The notes under the pieces: generated by a model
The model's database searches: none
Seen by the model: the letters and a program-made list of their open reading frames with translations, nothing else
What the model was told of the DNA's origin: nothing
Assembly (NCBI GenBank): GCA_025603075.1
Contig: MU626282.1
Span: forward strand, 62,001-126,000
Source of the DNA: Neoconidiobolus thromboides FSU 785
Lineage: Eukaryota; Entomophthoromycota; Entomophthoromycetes; Entomophthorales; Neoconidiobolaceae
DNA: 64,000 nucleotides
Reading direction: 5' to 3'
Position numbers and translations under genes: made by a program
Shown here: positions 34,545 to 43,660 of the stretch, piece after piece
Position numbering within the stretch: the first letter of the stretch is position 1
Layout of the letters: each line of letters opens with the position of its first letter

Positions 34545-36598
34545 ATGCAAAAAGAAATTATATGCATAAGTAGCGACTCGGAGGAAGATAAAATTAAGAA
34601 TAAAGTTATATGTTTAAATACTGATTCCGAAGATGAGAATAAAAATCCTGCAATTGAAATCAAATCACCATTTAGTGATGAAGGATCATTTCATGGATCC
34701 GATGATATCTTTGATGAGGACAAGTTTCCTTTTTTAGGTGATAAAAATTTTCTAAACGATTCAATGGAAGAAACGCCTAAGAAAGTAAAAGCAAAAAAAA
34801 CTACAAATAGGAAAATTAAAGCTAAAGAAGTTAAAAGGCCAAAAGTTGAAGCTAAAAAAGTTAAAGGAAAGAACCCTGGAAAGAAAAACGCTGAAGAGAC
34901 TCTTAGTGATATTGATTGGGAACCGTCAGTTGCTAATGTAGATGCCAATCCCCTGGAAAGTCAGAATAATAATGGGCAAGAAAATGAAAATGTAAAGAAA
35001 AGAAGGATCATGAGACCAAAGTTAGAACTGGATGACTTTTTTGTTAATAACTGTAAGTTGTTAGGTTACTTGTTTTGATTATTAAACTGATATATATAAG
35101 TTGCGATGGATTACATTGAAAGTGAAGAAGAAGTTATGCCAGATACTAAAACAGCTGATACTGCAAAAGATGATAGTATATTGGACTCTAGTCCATACCA
35201 GAGCTCTTTAGACAGGTAGAATTTTTATTATTACTAAATATAAATTATAAAGCTTTAGTTTAGTATTGATAGAGAGCTTGGTATTTCACCATTAATAACT
35301 AAAAAGAAGAAAAAACGTAAAATAACTGGCCTATCTGATTCATCAAAATCGTCTCTCAGTAGTCAATTAAATGACCTAGAAAATGGGTAAGAAAAGACGT
35401 TTAGTTAAATGGACATCAAATTTTAATCATAAGATAATAGAAATCAACTTTTGCCACGAAAAACATCATCTTCTATATCGACTTCTATTACTAAAAACAA
35501 AAGGTAAAGGGTTCTACTTTAATCTTCGAGAAAATTAAGTTATGTATTTAGTGAGCAAGAAGATAATAGTAAAGCTATAAGCCCACCAGCAAATGATAAT
35601 GTTTCGAATAGCAATAAAGAAAGGTAATAATAAATGTAAACAAATAAATGAATGTTTATTTTTTTTCTAGTTCAGGAATAGAGCTAAATGATGAATTTAA
35701 TGACCAAACTAAAAGACAAAACAGGCCTAAACCCGACCCGATAATCGATGGATTAGACCCAGAATTACAAGCTATCTACGAAGAAATGTTTAATGAAGAT
35801 GGAGGTAATGCAGCTAAAGATAAAAATAATGTGAACGGCGGCAAATGTCATATACGTTGTAATTTCCCAATAGTCCCAGATCAACCAATATTAGCCAGCA
35901 AAAATAAGTGGCATAGACCTATTGAGTTTATACTTACTTTGGTAATTATATAATATTTCAAATTTACTAATGCTCAATTCATTAAAACTATTAGAATGAT
36001 GATTTTCAAATAATGTTACATTCTTTAGCAGATAAGAAGAAAGTCAACTATCAAAAAATATGTATAGAATATCAACAGGTAAAAGTATTCCCTTATACTA
36101 CTCCTGAAGGCTTAGGTATCAAAGAAGGCGATACGATACAATTTGGTAAATGATAAAGTAAATTAATTTCGATAATAATCATGTATTAATTGAATTCTAG
36201 ACGTTTATTTAAGTGAAATTTATGAAAAAGTATTGGAAAACAGAAAGAAAGAAAAAGAAGAAAAGATGATAGAGCTCGAGAAACAAGAAATAGAATCTAT
36301 CTGGAAGCCAGAGCCTGTCGATGAGGTTGTAAGATATTCTATTTTTGTCAAACCTCCAAAAGGAGAAGTTATAAAGTTTAAAATGAATTTAGTAAGTAAG
36401 ATAGGTTTATTAATATTATAACTAATAAGCAATTAGGAATCTACAATTCAAACTCTTTTAGATAATGTGAAACAAAAATTAAATAGTGGAGAAGCAAAAA
36501 TGAAGCTAGAGTTTGATGGAATACTATTAGATCCTACATTAAAGTTAAAAGAAACCGAGCTAGAAAACGAAGATATGGTTAATCTATGGATTGAGTAA
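34545..36598 (+). CDS. Rad60/Esc2/NIP45-family protein with SUMO-like domains
   Basis: Nine exons with introns of 44-55 bp give about 550 residues. The N-terminus holds two SUMO-interacting-motif-like segments followed by acidic Ser, IICISSDSEED and KVICLNTDSEDE. A Lys-rich disordered region follows. A first SUMO-like domain comes after the GLDPELQAIYEEMF segment (FPIVPDQPIL to EGDTIQF), then a coiled coil, then a C-terminal SUMO-like domain (YSIFVKPPKGEVIKFKMNL to NEDMVNLWIE). This SIM-SLD1-SLD2 layout is that of S. pombe Rad60, yeast Esc2 and human NIP45, which act with the SUMO pathway and Smc5/6 in genome stability. The stop (36598) is 56 bp from that of the convergent YAF9 gene. Confidence 0.88.
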
Positions 36599-36654
36599 AA
36601 ATAACCATGAAAAAATAAACTTAATTAGTAATGCCCTTTAAATAACAGCTTTAT

Positions 36655-37534
36655 TTATTTGCGAGAATGTTGGCTTAATTTTAAGTTTCTTATTTTAATC
36701 AAATTCTGATGAATTTTAGCTTTAAGCTTCTCTTTAACTTTAGCTAACTTTTCAAATTCTTCTTGTTCAGCTTGTTCACCTTGATAATTACAAATGAATA
36801 TAAACACTTTTATAGAAATATGTCTTACTATATGGCTGTGCTGGTGTTTTTTTGGCGGGCAGCGTAATCGTAGGCTGCTTTAAATAAGTTTGATAAAAAG
36901 CTTCATAGGGTTCGTTGAAAACCTTAAAAATTAAAGTTTAAATAAGATCAAAGCAGATGTTAAGCAATGTTACCAGCTCATCGTAGTGAAAAGAGTGTAC
37001 AACCTTACCTCTACTCCATGTTGTATTTGAAACATCATCCAATGGATACAATCTAAGGTTATGATAAAGCGTAATTAACTTTTCGTTACAGGCTAATGTA
37101 AACAATAATTTAATCACAATCTCAAACTCTCCCCACCCCGTTTCAGTAACTTCAAAAGGGTATTTTTCAACTGAGCGATTATTATTATCGTAAGTGTCAT
37201 GTAACCTGAAGGTAACCCTTCTTAGCATAAAACTTAAATCTTCTCCATTAACACCACGGACAAATACAGTCCAACGATGTGTATGGTTTTCCGGTGCTTC
37301 TGACTTTTCTTTTGCTGATAATGGGATCGCCTGGCTTCCATATACAAATGGTATGTAAAAACATACATCCTAATTTGAGGTATTTAATGTTTAGTATCCT
37401 TTTCTTTTGGTTTATGATGTCTGCTACCTTTGCTCTTCTTCCACTCTATTAATAATAAATATTTTACTAAATTATTTTTATTTTTTTACCATTACTTGGA
37501 TTGATTCATTGAAATTAATTTTTATCGTTTGCAT
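36655..37534 (-). CDS. YAF9: YEATS-domain protein Yaf9/GAS41
   Basis: Minus-strand gene with short introns. The YEATS domain is clear: PFVYGSQAI, HTHRWTVFVRGVNGEDLSFM, RRVTFRLHDTY, then FEVTETGWGEFEIVIK and ITLYHNLRLYPLD. The exon containing HYDELV joins to VFNEPYEAFYQTYLKQP. The end is a Lys/Glu-rich coiled coil (EEFEKLAKVKEKLKAKIHQN), the Yaf9/GAS41 arrangement. Yaf9 is shared by the SWR1 and NuA4 complexes and reads acylated histone H3; the aromatic pocket lies in the GWGEF segment. The 5' end is inferred: ATG at 37534-37532, a 13-codon exon, a 6-codon exon and a TACTAAC-type branch site, all in phase 0, lead into the YEATS exon. The body is much more certain than the first two exons. Confidence 0.9.
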
Positions 37535-37600
37535 TTTAAGAGCACCCTTTTATTTTTTGGGCAAAGTTCGATTGTACAATAATTTTGGAAAAAACGCTAA

Positions 37601-37695
37601 ATATAAGGTGTTTTTTTGGTTTCATCACTTTCCATTTTCTAATCATTACTTAAGTAGGAAAGCTGTAAGATTTTTAAAAAATAGATCCCAATATG
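37601..37695 (+). mobile_element. MITE copy 11, degenerate
   Basis: Recognisable by GGTGTTTTTTTGGTTTCATCAC, TTTCCATTTTCTAATCA and the end ATAGATCCCAATATG. Several deletions. It overlaps no exon but lies just upstream of YAF9. Confidence 0.65.
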
Positions 37696-37696
37696 A

Positions 37697-37768
37697 GTAT
37701 GTCCAAATTAATTTTATTTTTAAAAACCCTACCTAAATTCTATAAAAATAAATTCTTTATTAAACTAA
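37697..37768. repeat. repeat X1, paralogous to 42465-42567
   Basis: Shares ATGTCCAAATT, TTTTATTTTT and TTCTATAAAAATAA in the same order with X2, with a gap. It sits between MITE copies 11 and 12. Confidence 0.6.
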
Positions 37769-37866
37769 GTGGGGGTGTTTTTTTTGGCTTCATTACTTTT
37801 TTCATCTTTTAGATCCTATTTGAATGGGAAAGTTATTAGTAAAATTAAAAATACATCTCCAAGTAC
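37766..37866 (+). mobile_element. MITE copy 12
   Basis: Left end AAGTGGGGGTG, right end CATCTCCAAGT. The core is diverged (TTCATCTTTTAGATCC). The CTTAAACACAAA segment near the right arm is shortened. Confidence 0.75.
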
Positions 37867-37910
37867 TTAACATAGTTTTAGGTTATTTTATTATAAGTTA
37901 TATTATAAAT

Positions 37911-37979
37911 TAGCAGAATTTTTACTAAATTTAATAAAAATCCTTGGATTAACAAGACTTTTATTAGTATATTAAGTTA
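37911..37979. repeat. repeat Y1, paralogous to 42694-42757
   Basis: AAATTTAATAAAAATCCTTG followed by GATTAACAAGACTTTTATTA matches Y2 with about one difference in five. It follows MITE 12 as Y2 follows MITE 16. Confidence 0.55.
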
Positions 37980-38028
37980 ATAAATAGCTGCATAAGAGGG
38001 GGAGTAATTAACTTTTGTAAAAGTTAGT

Positions 38029-38132
38029 ATTTGGTGATATGTTTTTATATTTAAGAATTTTACTAACAATTTTTCCACTCAAATAGTGCTTAAAAGACAG
38101 AAAAAGTGATGAAGCCAAAAAAACATCCCCAT
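38029..38132 (-). mobile_element. MITE copy 13
   Basis: Left end diverged (TTTGGTGATATG), right end ACATCCCCAT; core TTTTTCCACTCAAATAGTGC. TTAGTA occurs next to both ends and may be a target-site duplication. Confidence 0.82.
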
Positions 38133-38209
38133 TTAGTAATTAGAGTTAAAGGCAGCTTTTGCTTAATTAACTAGTTATAAGTTAAAAAGACTTAAATTAT
38201 AAAGATAAC

Positions 38210-38316
38210 ATATGGGGGTGTATTTTTGTGTTTAAAAACTTTATCAATAATTTTTCCACTCAAATAGTGCTTGAAAAATGGAAAAAGCAATGAAGCCAAA
38301 AAAACCACCCCCATAT
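38210..38316 (-). mobile_element. MITE copy 14, perfect terminal repeats
   Basis: Both ends carry the same variant, ATATGGGGGTG left and CACCCCCATAT right, so the 11-bp terminal repeat is exact although it differs from most copies. ATAAC lies beside both ends. Confidence 0.88.
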
Positions 38317-38382
38317 AATAACATTAATAAAAGTTACAAGACAAAGTAATATATAATATACTTTAATAAAATAAACTTAAAG

Positions 38383-38796
38383 TTAATAATAGTTTGACTT
38401 TTGGATATAAAAAGGCATCAGCTCAAGAGCAATCCCACGAGCAGCTATCATACAGTGTTCTCTTTCATAAGGAGGTAAAAAAGTAGAGTGGTATTTACAT
38501 AGTAAATAATATAACTCGTTAAATTTAAGGTATTTAAACTGATATTTGGGATTCAGAGTGCAATTATACTTAAAAAAATTGGAATCTCTTATAAATTTTA
38601 ATTTTTCTAAAAGAGCACTGGTATCAGTTCTTCCCATCACACTACGTTGATGATTTACTTGTACTTGAACATTGTGTAAACTATTTACTTCTTCTTCCTC
38701 TTCCTCTTCTTCAGTTTGAAATGGATCCAAGATGTTAAATTTCTTTTCACCTCTTGATCTGATAAAGCTATTGTCTTGAGCTAAATGGTAATTCAT
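38383..38796 (-). CDS. hypothetical protein
   Basis: Intronless, 137 residues from the first real ATG (38796-38794). It has an acidic run of eight Glu (about residues 30-37), and a C-terminal half with many aromatic residues (FFKYNCTLNPKYQFKYLKF, LYYLLCKYHSTFLPPYERE). No signal peptide or membrane segment. I do not recognise the family. The start lies 171 bp from the divergent CHZ-motif gene, so the two may share a promoter. The open frame has ordinary codon use and begins close to the expected promoter region, which supports a real gene. Confidence 0.6.
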   Translation of the reverse strand: MNYHLAQDNSFIRSRGEKKFNILDPFQTEEEEEEEEVNSLHNVQVQVNHQRSVMGRTDTSALLEKLKFIRDSNFFKYNCTLNPKYQFKYLKFNELYYLLCKYHSTFLPPYEREHCMIAARGIALELMPFYIQKSNYY

Positions 38797-38967
38797 TATC
38801 AAAAACCATTATTATAAATCCTTACTAATGTATTTATAGTTTTATTTACTACGTAATCTAAACTTGTATTTTTATGAAATGACTGTTTTTATGGTAAACC
38901 AATTAGAGAAAGGTATCATTTAAAGTAAATTAGATTTAAAAAAATTTAAAAAATTTGCATTTTTATA

Positions 38968-39612
38968 ATGGATAAACGTGCGAAATTAGAAGCCTTAGCA
39001 AAGAAGAAGAGAGAAGAAAGGGAAGAGGCCGAAAGAGCTAAAAAACGAACTAAACAAGCCAAACAAATTGAAAGTAAGAATAAAAAACAATAAAGTAAAC
39101 TGATTCATAAATTTTTAGGAAGTAAACCAATAGTCAAAAAGCCTGAAAAAAGTGACTATAAAGTAACAGAAAGGCCAAGTGGTAAGTGTTATTATATTCT
39201 AAGTGATAAATTTTAAATTCGACCAGGTATAAAAAGGCCTACCCCAATACCCAAAAATAGAGTATTTGAAAGGGTAAAACCAAACTCAGAAACTCTACAA
39301 AAGCCATTATTTGGGAGACAGAATGAAGACACATATGACGAAGGAGATGGGTTTGTAGTTGACAGTGAAGACGAAGAGGGAGAAGAGGAAGATGATTTCA
39401 GCGAAGAAAGTGAAGAGTCACCAAGACCAAAAAAGAAGGGCAAAAAAGTTAAAGAGGTAGCTAAAAAGAAAAAAAAGAGTCGACATTCCGACAGTGATGA
39501 AGGCTCAGATAATATCGATGAAGAAATCACGCTAGAGGATGAGTTAGAGGATTTAGATACCTCTGTAATTATTAAATCTGGGCCTGGTAGACGTACTCGC
39601 TCATCAAGATAA
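38968..39612 (+). CDS. charged nuclear protein with CHZ-like motif (putative H2A.Z chaperone)
   Basis: Three exons (38968-39073, 39119-39181, 39227-39612), introns of 45 bp each, 184 residues. The N-terminus is a basic/acidic helix (EALAKKKREEREEAERAKK). An acidic block DEGDGFVVDSEDEEGEEEDD is followed by Lys-rich and Ser/Asp-rich segments. The end reads LEDELEDLDTSVIIKSG then PGRRTRSSR. The pattern E-L-x-D-x-S-x-I-I-x-x-G-RRTR matches the CHZ motif of Chz1, which binds H2A.Z-H2B and supplies the SWR1 complex. The motif is short, so other acidic chromatin proteins are possible. Two genes away is YAF9, a SWR1 subunit. Confidence 0.65.
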
Positions 39613-40278
39613 GTCTCCTAATCTATTTTTTAGTTCCGAACCAATTTAAAAGTTTAGGCAAAATAAGTATGTTTTTATTTTTATATTTTATATTTTTTAT
39701 ATTATAAATGTCTTGTAAGGATCGAGTACAAGTAGTTTGACTAAATCATTAAGATTCATTATTAATGCTTGAAAATGTTAAATAAAAATTAATTATAGAT
39801 AAACTAGAATAATTCTAAATCAAAAATCAAAATTTATAGTAAAAGATAAAATATAATGAAAGATGTTAGAATAAGACAATATCAAATATAAATGTAAAGT
39901 ATGAATATACATTTATTGAAAAAAGTACCAATATTTTATAATGAAAAATTATTATAAAATTTAAAATAGATGTATTGTGTGGTAATTTTAAACACAAGTA
40001 TTTTTGTCACTATTTAGATATTGCAACTTTGTTATAATTCAATAAACTGTTCTATATTTAGAGTTTTTTACTAAATAAAAAATTGTTTAACTATTTTAGA
40101 AATCATATTATTCAGATGATTCCGTATATGAAGACATACTTAATATAATATCACTATTATTGTATTTTAAAAAATTAACTAATTATGCAGATTTTGCATA
40201 TTGTTCCTTATGGTTTTAGAATAATACTTAAACTAGGAGTTTATAAGAATATTTTTTTAAAAAATTCACTCAGAGAGA
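39613..40278. other. intergenic, no features seen
   Basis: AT-rich spacer between the CHZ-motif gene and the tRNA gene. It ends in the T-run that terminates the tRNA transcript. Confidence 0.6.
40259..40264 (-). terminator. Pol III terminator of tRNA-Leu
   Basis: Six T on the minus strand, about 15 bases after the tRNA 3' end, the standard RNA polymerase III stop. Confidence 0.75.
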
Positions 40279-40361
40279 TGATCAGGATGGGATTCGAACC
40301 CACGCCTCCGAAGAGACCGCGGCCTTAACACGGCGCCTTAGACCAACTCGGCCACCTGATC
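40279..40361 (-). tRNA. tRNA-Leu (anticodon AAG)
   Basis: 83 bases including discriminator A. The acceptor stem pairs GATCAGG with CCTGATC. The D arm is GCCGAGTTGGTCTAAGGC (also the A box), the anticodon stem is CCGTG/CGCGG, and the loop TTAAGGC gives anticodon AAG (A34 expected to become inosine, reading CUU/CUC). The long variable arm TCTCTTCGGAGGC marks a type II tRNA, and the T arm is GTGGGTTCGAATCCCAT (B box). No intron. Confidence 0.97.
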
Positions 40362-41143
40362 TTCTTGCTAATTTAACATTGTCAATTATTTATTAATTTA
40401 TTTTTTGCGATCTTATCAAATCTATTGATTAACATCGAAGTAAAACTGGTTGTATTTGAATATCATTATTGCTTTAATTTATTATTGACTTTCTTTATGT
40501 GAATTTAATGATTTTAATAAATTTACTATCTTGACTTTACATAAGACATCAGCATTAAATTTAAATAGACACAAAAATTATTTCTACCAATTTTATAAAA
40601 ATAGTTTAATTTATTAAAGATACTCAATCTCAAATGTATACTGTATACCAAGTATTTATAATTGGCAGTTAGTATTATTACACTGATCCGAACTTTGATA
40701 CTTAAATTTTAATTATTAAACGAACAGTTGAATTTATTCATCTGTAAGTTTAATTTTTAATCTACTCCTTTTATCATCTGATTTTAAGCTTGAACAGTTA
40801 GAATTGTCGGAATTAAGCTAGTTTCCGAAGCTTATAAGCATCCCACTGACCCACGTACTTTTAACAGTGAACATAATATATTTATTAGAATTAGAATCAG
40901 AATAGAGTATATAAGTAAAATAACTAATTTACTTCATTATTTGTTTACTATTTAAAATAAATTTACATTATAAAAATGGTATTTAAGCTATAAATAGCCT
41001 TTTTAAAATAATAAAATAAATGGCTAATACCAAGAGATAGTGCCAAGAGTAAATATCATCCATTAATACATGATATATATACCTTAGAAATAAACAAGCT
41101 GCCTAATTATAATATTCGAGTAACAACACAATTATAGTCTCAT
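40362..41143. other. intergenic, no features seen
   Basis: Upstream of the tRNA gene on one strand and of the secreted-protein gene on the other. No MITE or coding region. A slightly GC-richer patch at about 40790-40870 has no recognised structure. Confidence 0.55.
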
Positions 41144-41743
41144 ATGAAATTCTTTAACACAATTGTTTTATTAACCAGCGGCATCTATTGCTCCAAAGAA
41201 GTCTATGATGGGGACTTTAATCAGCCATTGCCTCCTAGACTCTATGGGAAATTTTCTGCTAATTACATGCAACATAAGTGGAATAGTATCAATATGAGCC
41301 ATGTGTCTGCTGGGATGATTTATCATTCTTACAACGATAAAAAAATCCGAGTTGACGGTGCTAATGAAGGAGGGGTATTGATGAGCTCATCCTTTGATTT
41401 TGCTAATGTTACTAATGAAGGCGTTAGTAATCGAATTGTGGAATTAGGAAAGAAAGATGATCAATACTATCGTATTCCAATTCCAGCTTTTCCATTAGTT
41501 GATCCATCGTTACTTATCACTAATAATGCAATATTTACAGGCTATGGTATGGATGAGTTGTACGGAAAAGTTGAACAATGGAATGTGATTAAGAACAACC
41601 TTAATGTCCAATTTTTTATTAAAGATAAAAAATTTATACGTTATGACTTTTGGTCAGAATACAATCGCACTTACACTACTACTCGATTCTTTAATATTAA
41701 GTATGACGTACCTTCAAGCATCTTTAAATATGATACAAATTAA
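41144..41743 (+). CDS. secreted protein, possibly ependymin/LolA-like superfamily
   Basis: Intronless, 199 residues. A short hydrophobic N-terminus (MKFFNTIVLLTSGIYC) suggests a signal peptide. The mature part has PPRLYGKFSANYMQHKWN, GMIYHSYNDKKIRVDGAN, IPAFPLVDPSLLITNNAIF, GYGMDELYGKVEQWNV and TTRFFNIKYDVPSSIFKYD. The order (PP-x-W/Y start, YHDY-like strand followed by KIRVD, FxG-x-D near the middle, SxF-x-Y at the end) resembles secreted LolA/ependymin-like proteins described from amoebae and animals. This is a pattern match by eye; the family call is tentative. No other Cys remains after the signal peptide. Confidence 0.6.
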   Translation: MKFFNTIVLLTSGIYCSKEVYDGDFNQPLPPRLYGKFSANYMQHKWNSINMSHVSAGMIYHSYNDKKIRVDGANEGGVLMSSSFDFANVTNEGVSNRIVELGKKDDQYYRIPIPAFPLVDPSLLITNNAIFTGYGMDELYGKVEQWNVIKNNLNVQFFIKDKKFIRYDFWSEYNRTYTTTRFFNIKYDVPSSIFKYDTN

Positions 41744-42029
41744 CAAAACCACTAATTAGATGTTGGTTTATTTTACTATCTTAGATTTATCATTTTATAA
41801 TTAAACCACATATATAGCACTTTCAACCGATTATAACTATCTCAAAAAAATATTTGAACAAGCTGTCATAAAAAATTTCAATAATAAATATTAGGAAAAT
41901 ATAATATATATATTTATCATCAGTTTTTATAATTAAATGCGAATAATTTCTATTACTTTATTCTATATTTTGTTTTTTAATTATTATTGAAAAAATTTAG
42001 CTTATTCAAATTTTTAGAGAATTGTAAAA

Positions 42030-42112
42030 TTATGGCGTTTTTTTGCTAATATTTTTTCCGCTCAAACAGTTTAAAAGATGGAAAAAGTAATGAAGCCAAA
42101 AAAACACCCTTA
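42030..42112 (-). mobile_element. MITE copy 15, internally deleted
   Basis: About 20 bases shorter than the consensus: the left arm GGCGTTTTTTTGCTAATATT lacks the TGTGTTTAAG segment. The right half (GATGGAAAAAGTAATGAAGC then ACACCCTTAT) is good. Confidence 0.75.
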
Positions 42113-42464
42113 TTTGTTAAAAATTTTGCACTAAATAATCGAAATCAAGTTTGACAGATTTTCATTAAACTTTATAAGCAAGGATCACTTTTTTGATTAT
42201 GTAACTTTTAATATAATACCCTATTCTAAGTATTTAAACAAATTAACAGCTTTAATATATTTGATAAATGATAGTATTTTTTATTTGTATTAAACCAGAT
42301 TGAGTTTTCCTAAATTTAAATAGTCTTTTAAGCTTTTTTTAAATATATTGTATAACTAAAAACTAACTTTACATACATTTGATAATAACTAGCTTATTTA
42401 AATAACATAATTCAAACTTATGTACAGTTATATAGAGCTGTGCCATAATAAAAATAAAAATAAT

Positions 42465-42567
42465 GAGGATGTTCAAATTGGTTTTATTTTTCTATATAAT
42501 TTTTAAACATTTTATATTTTGAAAATTACTCCAAGTTCTATAAAAATAAGCCTTTTAGTAAAAACTG
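42465..42567. repeat. repeat X2, paralogous to 37697-37768
   Basis: GATGTTCAAATTGGTTTTAT, TTCTATAAAAATAAGCC and TTTAGTAAAAACT align with X1. X2 carries about 30 extra bases in the middle. It lies directly before MITE copy 16. Confidence 0.6.
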
Positions 42568-42569
42568 GA

Positions 42570-42688
42570 AATACTTAAACACAAAAATACACCCCCATAT
42601 GTTAAGGATTTTCCTAACAATTCTTTCTTCTGCTCAAATAGTGATTAAAAGATGGAAAAAGTGATGAAGCCAAAAACATCCCCCGTGT
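42570..42688. mobile_element. MITE copy 16, composite of two inverted fragments
   Basis: Bases 42570-42600 are the right end of a '+' copy (ACTTAAACACAAAAATACAC, CCCCATATG). They run straight into a '-' copy that lacks its own left terminal repeat (TCCTAACAATTC, CTCAAATAGTGATTAAAAG, GTGATGAAGCC, CATCCCCCGTG). The two share one terminal repeat. Confidence 0.75.
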
Positions 42689-42693
42689 TCTAA

Positions 42694-42757
42694 ATTATTT
42701 TATCAAATTTAATAAAAATTCCTAAATTAATAAGATTTCTATTAATATAACTTATAT
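42694..42757. repeat. repeat Y2, paralogous to 37911-37979
   Basis: ATTTTATCAAATTTAATAAA followed by AATTAATAAGATTTCTATTA aligns with Y1 in the same position relative to a MITE. Confidence 0.55.
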
Positions 42758-43660
42758 ATTAATATTGATCAAAGTTGTGATATATAAATAAATAAACATT
42801 TTTATAAAACCTCGTTAAAAAATATTTACTTACATACTACAACTTTAAAAGTTATATCAGTAAGTGCTCTGGTAATCCGGGAATTCCTATTAAATTTAAT
42901 ATAAATTATAATAAAGTAATTTAAAACTATGGTAAGTACTTTTATTTTTTAATAAAGCACTTATTTTTATAGAGTTTTAAGTAAAGTTTTTAGCACAAAA
43001 TATTTAAAAATTGGATAAAAAATCAAATTCAGATGTTCTCATATACTATCAATTATAAAACCAATGACAAAATAGCTGAATAAAATTGCTGATCCTCTGT
43101 ACTTTGCGTTATTTGCAAAAAGACTACATGGGATGGGCATTTCCACCAACAGCATTTAAGTCCATTTCCTTGCTACATCTTTCAGTTCTCACAGATCAAT
43201 AAAAAAATATATTTTTTGTTTCAATATTTTGTCTATTTTATGTAGAAAAGATTGGTGACTTATTAGTTGAAAAAGAGATATTCTCATGTTATACATATAT
43301 GATCTTTTCTATATTAATAATAAGTTGAATTATGTATGCAGTTGAAATAAAAATTTATAAAAACTCTACTATCCAAGTTTTTATAATAACTGTATAAAGC
43401 TACCTTGATTTGCTAAGCTTCTATACAATAATATTTATTTAATAACCCCATTTTGACCAACAACCCATTTAATCAGCTTTCTGCCTTATAAATCTAAGTT
43501 GGGATAATATTAAAGTGGTTCATTTAATTTTAAATAATTTATTGCAGTTGATGAGGAAGAGTATTATTATATTAGGAAAGTATATAATAAAATATAAGAA
43601 AAGAGTGTTTATTAATTTTATCGTTCTGTTTTATAAATATTATTGTATTGCGATTGCAAA

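Larger units (their letters stand above)
37535..38382. other. MITE-rich intergenic region
   Basis: Four MITE copies (11-14) in about 720 bp, with repeat segments X1 and Y1 between them. No coding region. It lies upstream of YAF9 and downstream of the leftward hypothetical gene. Confidence 0.7.
41744..43660. other. intergenic with rearranged MITEs
   Basis: Holds MITE copies 15 and 16 and repeats X2 and Y2 at 42465-42757. The remaining ~1.3 kb is AT-rich with no gene recognised. Confidence 0.6.

Noticed and set aside
37407-37736. 109-codon plus-strand open frame
   Set aside because: It overlaps the YAF9 5' exons on the other strand and MITE copy 11, and consists of AT-rich hydrophobic codons.
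38383-38796. MIX23/CCDC58-like protein
   Set aside because: A brief resemblance in length and a Leu-rich segment, but the twin CX9C cysteines and other motifs are absent.
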